64,000 nucleotides of DNA. Source: Anaerolineae bacterium. Lineage in GTDB: Bacteria; Chloroflexota; Anaerolineae; Aggregatilineales; Phototrophicaceae. Location: positions 124,001 to 188,000 of the forward strand of contig JAFLCG010000009.1 in NCBI GenBank assembly GCA_017303635.1. Direction: 5' to 3'. The notes below the pieces were generated by a model. It was not told the origin of the DNA and ran no database searches. It saw nothing but the letters and a program-made list of their open reading frames with translations. The translations under genes were made by a program, and so were the position numbers. Positions 43,603 through 51,606 of the stretch are shown piece after piece (the stretch's first letter is position 1; the number at the start of each line of letters is the position of its first letter).

Positions 43603-45402
43603 ATGACAACCAGACGGCCATCCCGCGTAAGGCGATTCATCAGTTTTGTGTTCTTCAGGTTTCTACCCCTGATATCACTTGGTATGACCGTTTGGTTGAG
43701 TACAGGCATCGTACAGGCCTTTGTCAACCGCGCCTCTGAACAGAGCAATTTTGAAGCCCAGCGCTCGCGCTATGCAGAAACCGCCGTTGCGATCGCACCC
43801 ACCTTAGTTACCACGACTCCAACCATTACCCCCAGTCCTATTCCAAGCGCTACGCCAACGATTACCGCATCGGCTACGGGTACCTTTACAGCCACTGCAT
43901 CCAGCACCAGCAGTCCAACACTAACCATTACGTCGTCACCGACCTATACAGCCAGTGCAACTGCTAGTCCCATGGTCGTGGCCCAAGCCTTTGCCACCAA
44001 TACCCCGCGCAGTCAGTCATTCAGCTTCCCGGCGACCAATACACAAGTCCTGTCACCGGCTCCTTCTGCAACTGACACACCAACACTGACCCTCCCACCT
44101 CCGCCAACGGAGGTTCCAGCAGCGTCGAACACACCGCGCCCCCTACCGCAGTTAATCCTCCCGCCAGAACCAAATCTCAATGCAGCGGCGCCAACCGCTA
44201 TTCCAACACAAGTACCGGCCCTTGATCGTCAGGGTAATGATCTGGTCAACATTGTCTTGTTGGGAACCGATGGCGAAATCACAAATGATGGCTTTGAACG
44301 CACCGATACGATGATTGTTGTCTCAATCAATCGTACAACCGGCACTGTAGCGATGCTGAGCCTGCCACGGGACTTGTTTGTCTATATTCCAGGCTGGACG
44401 ATGCAGCGCCTCAATCTGGCCTATGCACGCGGGGAAAATATCGGGTGGGACCCTGACGGCGGTTGGGGACTGCTGCGCCAGACCATCTTCTATAACTTCG
44501 GCATAAATGTGCACTACTATGCCATGATCAATCTCAGCGGATTCAAAGATGTGATTGATACACTTGGCGGGGTCAACATCGCTGTAGATTGTGCCATTCA
44601 GGATCTGCCGCTGGTCGATGCCCCACCACCGCCGGAATCAATTCCCAATGATGAAGGCTACTACACCCTTCCAGTTGGTTACTACACCTTCGATGGGGGA
44701 AGCGCACTTTGGTACGCGCGTTCGAGGCACAGCAGCATTGAGTTCGACCGGGGTCGTCGCCAGCAGCAAATTCTACGCGCTATTCTTCGCAAAGCCCGCG
44801 ATGGTGGACAACTCATCCGCCTGCCAGAACTGTGGTCACAAATCACCGATGTTGCCAAAACCAACCTGGCACTGGAAGATGTAATTGGTTTACTCCCCTA
44901 TGGCCTCAATCTGGATCCTGACCGGATTGAAACCTTCTATTTCAATCGCCTTTACCACACCACGCCATGGACACCCCCAGATGGAGCAAACGTGCAGTTA
45001 CCGGTCTATGACACGATGCGCCAATTGCTTGAGGACTTCTATACCCCACCTACTATTAATCAGGCAGAAGTCCAACTGGGCACCATTGAGATCCTTAACG
45101 GAACTTCACATGCCAGTTGGGACCGTGTAGCCGCCGAACAACTTGGCTGGTCAGGCTACCCAGCAGTTCCTGCCGGCCAAGCCGAGCTCAATAATCAGAC
45201 GAATACCATAATCTATGATTACACTGGCGCGACTAAAGGAAGTATCATTGAAGGCATTGCAGAAACGCTGCGGGTGTCAGCAGATCGGATTATCTCAGAA
45301 CCCGATGCCAATCGTACAGTCGATTATCGGGTTGTTCTCGGTGAGGACTACGATTCCTGCACCTCCTTGGCAGTGATTGATGTCGAAGCCGAGGGTGGCT
45401 AA
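43603..45402 (+). CDS. LytR-CpsA-Psr (LCP) family protein
   Basis: Encodes 599 residues. An N-terminal helix (about 16-40) leads to a 150-residue Thr/Pro/Ser linker. The LCP domain begins near residue 205 (NIVLLGTDGEITNDGFERTDTMIVVSINR, LSLPRDLFVYIPG) and keeps the conserved arginines of YARSRHSSIEFDRGRRQQQILRAI. A LytR_C domain (TIEILNGTS... to the C-terminus) follows at about 485-595. LCP enzymes transfer polyprenyl-linked polymers to peptidoglycan on the outer face of the membrane. The long linker could carry the domain through a thick wall. Flanked by a Thr/Pro-rich protein and a lipoprotein. Confidence 0.93.
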   Translation: MTTRRPSRVRRFISFVFFRFLPLISLGMTVWLSTGIVQAFVNRASEQSNFEAQRSRYAETAVAIAPTLVTTTPTITPSPIPSATPTITASATGTFTATASSTSSPTLTITSSPTYTASATASPMVVAQAFATNTPRSQSFSFPATNTQVLSPAPSATDTPTLTLPPPPTEVPAASNTPRPLPQLILPPEPNLNAAAPTAIPTQVPALDRQGNDLVNIVLLGTDGEITNDGFERTDTMIVVSINRTTGTVAMLSLPRDLFVYIPGWTMQRLNLAYARGENIGWDPDGGWGLLRQTIFYNFGINVHYYAMINLSGFKDVIDTLGGVNIAVDCAIQDLPLVDAPPPPESIPNDEGYYTLPVGYYTFDGGSALWYARSRHSSIEFDRGRRQQQILRAILRKARDGGQLIRLPELWSQITDVAKTNLALEDVIGLLPYGLNLDPDRIETFYFNRLYHTTPWTPPDGANVQLPVYDTMRQLLEDFYTPPTINQAEVQLGTIEILNGTSHASWDRVAAEQLGWSGYPAVPAGQAELNNQTNTIIYDYTGATKGSIIEGIAETLRVSADRIISEPDANRTVDYRVVLGEDYDSCTSLAVIDVEAEGG

Positions 45403-45434
45403 GGCTACTATTCACATTCAACTGAAGGAAAGCT

Positions 45435-45983
45435 ATGCGCCGTCTTTTAGCCCTGATCGTGCTGTTAACAAATGCCTGTGCAATTGGGGATCCAGGCCAA
45501 AACCAGCCGGTATCTACCAATTCAGCTGAATCAACAGTGCTGCAACTGCCAACCGAGCCACCGACGCCACAGGTACCTCTGACCTTGCCAGCAGTCCCGG
45601 CAGTTCAATACACGGGGCTATGTGCAGATACACGCCCGCTCGAAAATTGGTTGCAGATTTCGACACGCCTGGTAAGTGATTTTCAAACCGCCTTAACCTC
45701 GGCCACAGGCTTGCCAGCCACACTGGTCTACGATATCACGATCAACATGGCGGCCATTAGAGATGCAGCGGCAGCCATTCCAACACCGGATTGTACAGCA
45801 GCAGCACAGATCATCATGCTGGATACCTTTAATCGCGCCATTCCCCCCTTCCAGGCGTACTCAAACGGTGAAAATGTCGATCTCAGTCCAGTCATCACTG
45901 AAGTGAATGATCTTCTGGAAGTTGTTAAAACCCAACAAAATCAACTTCTGGAACAACTTATCGCCCAATTTGCCAATCGTTAG
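45435..45983 (+). CDS. putative lipoprotein
   Basis: Encodes 182 residues. A short signal peptide ends in the lipobox LLTNAC (Cys15). After a Thr/Pro/Gln-rich part of about 40 residues there is a helical domain (WLQISTRLVSDFQTALTSATGL to VVKTQQNQLLEQLIAQFANR) with two cysteines. Function unknown. It lies 32 bases downstream of the LCP gene and is followed by a strong terminator, so it is probably the last gene of the envelope cluster. Confidence 0.75.
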   Translation: MRRLLALIVLLTNACAIGDPGQNQPVSTNSAESTVLQLPTEPPTPQVPLTLPAVPAVQYTGLCADTRPLENWLQISTRLVSDFQTALTSATGLPATLVYDITINMAAIRDAAAAIPTPDCTAAAQIIMLDTFNRAIPPFQAYSNGENVDLSPVITEVNDLLEVVKTQQNQLLEQLIAQFANR

Positions 45984-45998
45984 ACGAGTTGCAAACAA

Positions 45999-46030
45999 AA
46001 AAGAGCGAGGCACATGTGCCTCGCTCTTTT
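45999..46030. terminator. bidirectional intrinsic terminator
   Basis: A perfect 32-base palindrome with a GAGCGAGGCAC stem flanked by AAAA and TTTT, between the lipoprotein gene and the convergent ABC permease gene. Confidence 0.9.
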
Positions 46031-46055
46031 ATATTCCTTGTTTCAGATCAGGCGA

Positions 46056-47009
46056 TTATTTGTCAGTCGCGGTCGGGTCAAATGCATCCCGGATGCCATC
46101 ACCAATGATATACAGGCAGAGCACCGTGATCACAATCAGCATTCCTGGTGCAATGACCAGATGAACGCCTTTGTTGAAGAAGGTCTGAGCGTTGGTCAAC
46201 ATATTGCCCCAACTCGCTGCGGGAGCTTTGACGCCCAACCCAAGAAAACTCAAAGCCGACTCGACTAAGATCAGGCCACCGATGTCAATCGCAAGATTGA
46301 TGACCACCACAGAAAGGAGATTCGGAACTATATGAACGAACATGATCCTGAGTGGCGAGCTGCCAATAGCACGCGCTCCAACCACATATTCTCGCTCACG
46401 CAGCGCTAGCGTTTCCCCACGCACCAGCCGTGTCGTTCCAGTCCAACCTAATAGACCGAGTATAAGCACCAGGGCCATCGGCCCACCCAAAACCCCAGTT
46501 GAAAGCGCTGGATTCTGTAAAATGACCGCCGAGACTATCAGCAAAAGGATCAGACTAGGGATTGAATTCAGCGTCGTAATGAGCCAGTTAACCAGATCAT
46601 CCACAAAACCGCCGTAGTACCCCGTGATCACACCCAGTGATACACCAATCACGAGTGAGAGAAATGCGGAAGCAAATGCAATTCCCAAAGAAATACGGCC
46701 AGCATATAGCAAGCGCGCCATATGATCTCGCCCCAAGTCATCCGTTCCCAGCACATGGCCTGGCGCAAACGGCGGCAGGAAAGCCTCAGAGATATTGGTA
46801 CGAGAATAATCCACTTGAAGGATGTTACTGCTGATCCACTCAGCGCCAATCGAAAGCAATGCCATTATGACGATCACAGCTAACGCCAGTAGCGTCAGCC
46901 AATCGCGTCGTAAACGCTTCATCGCCCGGGCAGTTAACGATTCGCCCGCCCGCTTATCCTGCTTCAGTTCGACTATTGGCGTAACCGCCGTTGTTTGAGA
47001 TGCCATCAT
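46056..47009 (-). CDS. ABC transporter permease, OppC/DppC type
   Basis: Encodes 317 residues from the ATG at 47009 (a second ATG follows); the frame also opens upstream into the oppB-like gene. Six membrane helices and the BPD_transp_1 EAA loop (LREREYVVGARAIGSSPLRIMFVHIVPN) are present, with the OppC-specific N-terminal part (FAPGHVLGTDDLGRDHMARLLYAGRISL). It forms a heterodimeric channel with the OppB-like protein for peptides or related solutes. No ATPase gene follows in the window, so these must be encoded elsewhere. Confidence 0.92.
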   Translation of the reverse strand: MMASQTTAVTPIVELKQDKRAGESLTARAMKRLRRDWLTLLALAVIVIMALLSIGAEWISSNILQVDYSRTNISEAFLPPFAPGHVLGTDDLGRDHMARLLYAGRISLGIAFASAFLSLVIGVSLGVITGYYGGFVDDLVNWLITTLNSIPSLILLLIVSAVILQNPALSTGVLGGPMALVLILGLLGWTGTTRLVRGETLALREREYVVGARAIGSSPLRIMFVHIVPNLLSVVVINLAIDIGGLILVESALSFLGLGVKAPAASWGNMLTNAQTFFNKGVHLVIAPGMLIVITVLCLYIIGDGIRDAFDPTATDK

Positions 47010-47019
47010 CGTCTTCTTT

Positions 47020-48096
47020 CTAGCCGAAGCGAATTCGCGGATCAATCAACGCATACAGAATATCAGAGAGGATAAATCCGAAGATGGTTGCAACTGCGGA
47101 CAGAATAACAACCGCCATCACCACCGGATAGTCAAGGCCGACGACCGAACCAACAGCCATCCGCCCTAAACCCGGCCAGGAGAAAATCGTCTCCGTAATC
47201 GCCGCGCCACTCAATAAGCCAGTAATCGTCGGGCCAAGGAATGTAGCGATCGGAATGAGCGCATTACGTGCACCGTGCTTGAACCATACTTGACCCGTAG
47301 ATAAACCCTTTGAACGGGCAGTTCGCATATAGTCCTGGCTGAATACATCCAGCATCGAAGCACGCATAAACCGGGAGTAGACAGCAATAAAGCCCGTTGC
47401 CAGCACAAACGTTGGCAAAATCATGTAGTTAAGTCGTTCATGCAGCGGAGGACAACCTGAGAGCAAGTCCGTCGGGCAGCGACCACCCATTGGCAGAATT
47501 GGACTAGTAGATGGGAATACTGTCGGATTTAGCTGATTCAGCCAATTAGGCAGGATACTGCCAAAAAGGAGGATTAGAATAAGACCCAGCCAAAACACAG
47601 GAACTGCGTTGAATACGACCGCCAGGATACGGGTCGATGTATCAAACCAACCGCCCTTCCGAACTGCAGCCAGAACACCCACCGGAATACCCAAAACCAG
47701 ACCGATAATCAACGAGGCCAAGCCGAGTTCCAGAGTAGCCGGAATACGCTCAACGATCAGATCCCAAACGGGACGCCGTTGGAGAAACGACCGTCCAAAA
47801 TCACCTCGAAGAATGCCGAGTCGATCACCCGGCTCGTTGGCAACGCCGTCACCATCTTTATCAAAACGCATCCAGTCGTCACCAATCAACCAACGGGCGT
47901 ACTGCAAGGGCCAGGGGTCATTGACACCGAGTTGAGCCGCCACACGTTCTCGCTGCTGAGGAGTCACCTTAGGTCCAAAAGCCAGAGCACCAACTGGGCC
48001 GCCTGGCGCAGCCGTCATCAATAAGTAGGAAAGAATTGTGATCCCAAAAAATGTGGGGATGGCCTGGATCAACCGACGCAGCGTGTACTTGACCAT
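47020..48096 (-). CDS. ABC transporter permease, OppB/DppB type
   Basis: Encodes 358 residues from the ATG at 48096, where AGGAAG lies about ten bases upstream; two earlier starts run into the hairpin at 48122-48149. The family text is clear: YTLRRLIQAIPTFFGITILSYLLMTAAPGGP, the TIPATLELGLASLIIGL segment, and the EAA loop (YMRTARSKGLSTGQVWFKHGARNALIP). About 40 residues after the second helix (a periplasmic loop with NDPWPLQYARWLIGDDW) are also normal for this type. It pairs with the OppC-like permease immediately downstream. Confidence 0.92.
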   Translation of the reverse strand: MVKYTLRRLIQAIPTFFGITILSYLLMTAAPGGPVGALAFGPKVTPQQRERVAAQLGVNDPWPLQYARWLIGDDWMRFDKDGDGVANEPGDRLGILRGDFGRSFLQRRPVWDLIVERIPATLELGLASLIIGLVLGIPVGVLAAVRKGGWFDTSTRILAVVFNAVPVFWLGLILILLFGSILPNWLNQLNPTVFPSTSPILPMGGRCPTDLLSGCPPLHERLNYMILPTFVLATGFIAVYSRFMRASMLDVFSQDYMRTARSKGLSTGQVWFKHGARNALIPIATFLGPTITGLLSGAAITETIFSWPGLGRMAVGSVVGLDYPVVMAVVILSAVATIFGFILSDILYALIDPRIRFG

Positions 48097-48121
48097 GGGA
48101 TTATTGCTTCCTGCAAACATG

Positions 48122-48149
48122 CTCCTCCGGGCAGAATTGCCCGGAGGAG
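48122..48149 (-). repeat. 12-bp stem-loop between binding protein and permease genes
   Basis: A perfect 12-bp GC-rich stem (48122-48133 with 48138-48149) and a four-base loop, with no T-run. In such operons hairpins here often stabilise the binding-protein part of the mRNA and lower permease output; this is inferred from position. Confidence 0.75.
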
Positions 48150-48185
48150 GCAAAAGCTAACGAACGATCAGTGTAAAGTCACCGG

Positions 48186-49901
48186 CTACGAGCTGGCGAC
48201 CGTCCAGCGATCAACGTTCCAGAACAACTGGCTGGGGAAGGGCGAGAAGCCGCCGACCGAGGTCCGGGCCGCGTACATACCTTCAGTATCGAACAGCGGG
48301 ACGTACGGCAGGTCTTCCTGCATGAGCGCCTGAATTTCATGATACAGTTCAGCGCGAGCAGCGGGATCGCAGCCGGGGAGGGTACGAGCCTGTTCCATCA
48401 GTTCAGTCACACGCGGGTTGTTATAGGAGGTGTTGTTATTGCCACCACCCACAATGTCACCCGAAGGCGTAAAGAGGCTGGTCTGATCCGGATCATCCGG
48501 GTAACCATTACGCCAACCGAGGATGAAGGCATCAAAGGTCTGAGCATCCATGATGTCCAGCAGGGTGTTAAAATCGATGGCCTGGAAGTCAACCACGATA
48601 CCCAACTGACGGAGCTGATCCTGAACGATGGTACCAATGGCACCACGGCGGCTGTTGCCTTCGTTGGTATACAGCGTGAACTGGAACGGAGTGCCGTCAG
48701 CAGCGTACATCGCGCCCTGGGCTACACGAGGAGTTGACGGGTCATTGTCGTCGTCAATCCAGCCAGCTTCATCGAGCAGCGCTGCAGCAGCTTCGGTATC
48801 AAACGGAATCGGGGCCAGATCTTCGTCAAAGGCCCAGGATGCGGGGATGGTCGTAGAAGGCATACGGGTGCCAAAACCAAAGACCGCACCTTCAATCATG
48901 GATTCGACGTCAATGCCCAGAGCAATCGCCCGGCGGACACGGACATCACCGAAAATCGGGTGATGGCCCTGGTCAATCGGGTTACCAGCATCGTCGGTTG
49001 CATTCTGCGGGTTGGCGGGGTCAGCATAGTTCAGCGCCAGATAGTCCCAGGAATTACCAGGGAACTGATACGCCTGAACATTGGTATCAGCCAACAGGTC
49101 AGCACGGCGGGCAACTGCCGGGCCGTCAACCACATTGGTTTCACCAGCAATGAACTGTTCGATCAAGACGGTCTGATCAGGCACAACCTTGTAGATATAC
49201 CCGGTCGGCAGCACACCTTCAGGAGCGCCACCATAGGTCTGGTTAGCGATCAGGCTCACCTGCTCGCCCGCACGGAATTCACCGAAGTTGAAGACACCGC
49301 CGGTGACAGTCGGGTTGAGGTTGAAGTCTGCATCGTTGAGTTCATCAAAGGCCGGCAACACGTGTGACGGCACTGGCGACCAGTACGAAGCCTCAGTCAG
49401 ATTGGTGCAGGCCGCAGCCTTGAAGGTCACCACGATGGTGTTCGCATCGGGGGCCGTCACTGAATCAATCAGATCAACCTGGTAGGACAGCGAAGTCTCA
49501 ACCACACCACTGGCAATTGCTTCCCAGGAATACAGAATGTCAGCCGAGGTCATCGGCGTGCCATCATTCCAGGTCCAGTCATCACGCAGGGTGAAGGTAT
49601 AGGTCAGACCATCTTCAGAGATCGTCCAGTCTGTCACCAGGGCGTCTGGGCGGCCCGGTTCATGGACAGCCGTCTCGGGGTTCACACCGATCCATGCGGG
49701 GAACATGAAACCGGCAACACGTGCTGAAGAAGTATCGCTTGCCAGCAAAGGATTGAAGGTCGCTGGATCTCCACCAAAGTTACCTTCGATGATGATGCCA
49801 CCCTCACCGGGGGTTACTTCCTGGGCCGCCAGCGGTACCACCAGCGCCACGATCAGCGCCAGGGCAGTCGCAAAGACCCCATACCGAAACAGTCGATTCA
49901 T
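48186..49901 (-). CDS. ABC transporter substrate-binding protein (SBP_bac_5, peptide type)
   Basis: Encodes 571 residues. Signal peptide 1-27 ends at LAAQE; no lipobox, so it is either released or held by other means. The family motifs include DWTISEDGLTYTFTLRDDWTWNDGTPMTSADILYSWEA, the internal VRRAIALGIDVESMI and the C-terminal PYVPLFDTEGMYAARTSVGGF. It binds peptides or other small solutes and feeds the permeases encoded downstream. Cys residues are few. This is the first gene of the three-gene unit, and the hairpin after it may set a higher dose of this subunit. Confidence 0.94.
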   Translation of the reverse strand: MNRLFRYGVFATALALIVALVVPLAAQEVTPGEGGIIIEGNFGGDPATFNPLLASDTSSARVAGFMFPAWIGVNPETAVHEPGRPDALVTDWTISEDGLTYTFTLRDDWTWNDGTPMTSADILYSWEAIASGVVETSLSYQVDLIDSVTAPDANTIVVTFKAAACTNLTEASYWSPVPSHVLPAFDELNDADFNLNPTVTGGVFNFGEFRAGEQVSLIANQTYGGAPEGVLPTGYIYKVVPDQTVLIEQFIAGETNVVDGPAVARRADLLADTNVQAYQFPGNSWDYLALNYADPANPQNATDDAGNPIDQGHHPIFGDVRVRRAIALGIDVESMIEGAVFGFGTRMPSTTIPASWAFDEDLAPIPFDTEAAAALLDEAGWIDDDNDPSTPRVAQGAMYAADGTPFQFTLYTNEGNSRRGAIGTIVQDQLRQLGIVVDFQAIDFNTLLDIMDAQTFDAFILGWRNGYPDDPDQTSLFTPSGDIVGGGNNNTSYNNPRVTELMEQARTLPGCDPAARAELYHEIQALMQEDLPYVPLFDTEGMYAARTSVGGFSPFPSQLFWNVDRWTVASS

Positions 49902-50057
49902 ATCACGAGCTCCCTTTGAAAAACCACTAACTGAAGTACATAAACAGCATCCACAGCTGTGAATACTCTGGCACCGTGCAACGAGGTAAGTCTACAAGGA
50001 CGCCATGAACCTGAGTTTATCGTCCCTTAATCAAATTTCAAGGTAATATAAATAAAA

Positions 50058-50093
50058 ACTCCTCAAATTGAACCTATTGCCCAACTGAGGAGT
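50058..50093 (-). terminator. terminator of tRNA-Pro
   Basis: On the minus strand ACTCCTCA, a 20-base loop and TGAGGAGT are followed by TTTTATTTAT, 16 bases after the tRNA 3' end. Confidence 0.7.
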
Positions 50094-50108
50094 AATATCT
50101 ACATTTTG

Positions 50109-50182
50109 TCGGGGCAGCGGGACTCGAACCCACGACCTCTTGCACCCCATGCAAGCGCGCTACCAGGCTGCGCCATGCCCCG
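50109..50182 (-). tRNA. tRNA-Pro (anticodon GGG)
   Basis: A 74-base tRNA on the minus strand. The acceptor CGGGGCA pairs with TGCCCCG, discriminator A; the anticodon stem CTTGC/GCAAG encloses ATGGGGT, so the anticodon is GGG; the T arm has GGGTTCGAGTCCC. The CCA end is not encoded. Promoter and terminator are visible, so it is a single-gene unit. Confidence 0.96.
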
Positions 50183-50197
50183 TAATGAGATTGAATG

Positions 50198-50227
50198 AGT
50201 ATAGCGGAGCCATCCCAAACCTGACAA
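50198..50227 (-). promoter_or_regulatory. sigma-70 promoter of tRNA-Pro
   Basis: On the minus strand TTGTCA (50222-50227) and TATACT (50198-50203), 18-base spacer, 16 bases before the tRNA. Confidence 0.75.
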
Positions 50228-50366
50228 GGCTGTGATTGTCCGCGACTGTTCAACAAAGTTGTAGGCTGCATCGATCTTTCAATCAATCTCAGGAATACGA
50301 CGTGGCAGCATCCTAGCACAAATCGCCGCAATCGAGGTGGGATAAATGTCCCCTATTTTCCTGCCA

Positions 50367-50395
50367 TTGCTCACTAAGCCGCTGGCCCCTATACT
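50367..50395 (+). promoter_or_regulatory. sigma-70-like promoter of selD
   Basis: TTGCTC at 50367-50372 (weak -35) and TATACT at 50390-50395, 17-base spacer, 41 bases before the selD ATG. Confidence 0.55.
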
Positions 50396-50435
50396 GTTAG
50401 ACATCAATCGCAAATTTCTGAAGAAAGACAGGGAC

Positions 50436-51479
50436 ATGGAAATCAAGTTGACTTCCTACGCCTCCTGCGCGGGTTGAGCAGCTAAGCTTGGTCCAAGTGA
50501 CCTGGCGCAGGTGCTGCGACCGCTAAGTGGGATGTTCCCAATTGAAGACTATCCTGCCCTACTGGTCGGCTTGGCCGAACCAGATGATTCGGCTGTCTAT
50601 CGGGTCAGTGATGAGCAGGCCATCATCTCAACAGTGGATTTCTTTCCACCAGTTGTGGATGATCCCTATTCCTTTGGTGCCATCGCAGCCGCCAATGCGC
50701 TTAGTGATATTTATGCGATGGGCGGTGAACCGCTCATGGCGATCAACCTTGCCGCATTCCCGGATGGTTTTGATCGAGCCGTGATGACAGAAATATTCAG
50801 AGGTGGCGCAGAGAAAGTCCGCGAAGCTGGAGCCGTTATCGCCGGTGGTCACACGGTTACAGATCGGGAACCCAAGTATGGCTTAGCCGTTACCGGCACA
50901 ATCCATCCAGATCGAATCAAACCCAAAGGTGGAGCCAAACCCGGTGATGTACTCGTTCTGACAAAAGCGTTGGGAACCGGCACGATCACCACTGCACTCA
51001 AAAATGGCTTGGCGCAAAGCGATCACGTCGCAGCAGCCATCAACAGCATGAGCCGCCTGAATAAAATCTCAGCGCAAGCAGCCAATTTCTATAGCGTCAA
51101 TGGTATGACCGATATTACCGGCTATAGTTTACTCGGCCATGCTCATGAAATGGCTCATCTCGCCAATGCGGATTTTATGATCCATGTTGGAGCACTCAAC
51201 TGGCTCCCCGGAGGCATCAACTATGCGCAGAAAGACATCTTCCCCGGCGGAATGCATCGCAATCAAAGTTATTTTGGGCAATGGGTAAAGTTTGACTCTG
51301 GTGTTGATGAAGTAGTACAAGGCTTACTCTACGATCCACAAACCTCTGGCGGATTACTGATGAGCCTGCCTCCTGATCGAGCCGCTATGCTGGCCGATGA
51401 TTTGCATGCTGCCGGCGAAATGGTTGCAGTCATTGGTGAAGTCATTCCCGGTAATGGGTACCTCCACGTATCTCCATAA
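50436..51479 (+). CDS. selD: selenide, water dikinase SelD with in-frame UGA (selenocysteine)
   Basis: From the ATG at 50436 the frame reads LTSYASCAG, then TGA at 50475-50477, then AAKLGPSDLAQVLRPLSGMF and on to 51479; with the UGA decoded the product is 347 residues. In SelD this position is the catalytic Cys or Sec, so the UGA most likely encodes selenocysteine 14. The rest is normal SelD: DFFPPVVDDPYSFGAIAAANALSDIYAMGG, GGHTVTDREPKYGLAVTG, ITGYSLLGHAHEMA, DPQTSGGLL. It makes selenophosphate from selenide and ATP. A start after the UGA would lose the active site. No selA, selB or selC is in this window. Confidence 0.93.
50478..50517 (+). promoter_or_regulatory. bacterial SECIS-like element in selD
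   Basis: Right after the UGA, ACCTG (50500-50504) pairs with CAGGT (50508-50512) around a GCG loop that starts with G, 27 bases after the UGA. GCAGC (50478-50482) can pair with GCTGC (50513-50517), closing the element, and CTTG/CAAG forms a small inner hairpin. This fits the bacterial SECIS rule of a short stem with a G in the first loop positions. Confidence 0.75.
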
Positions 51480-51606
51480 AGGCATTTGACCAACAACCGC
51501 ATACCAAACGGTGGCTGATACCCTTTGCACATCCGAACGATTCAGATTACGCTAGGGTAGTTAGAAGATCGTTTGAATCACCCATCATCCCTGCATGGGA
51601 GGCAGT

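Noticed and set aside
43100..44200. Tandem DNA repeats in Thr/Pro-coding stretches
   Set aside because: The low-complexity DNA is explained by the coding of Thr/Pro linkers and is not a regular tandem array.
50074..50331. Small frame over tRNA-Pro
   Set aside because: The region is a tRNA with its own promoter and terminator; the frame has no family.
50511..51479. SelD starting at 50511 without the UGA part
   Set aside because: This start lacks the active-site region that is clearly encoded just upstream in the same frame across the TGA.
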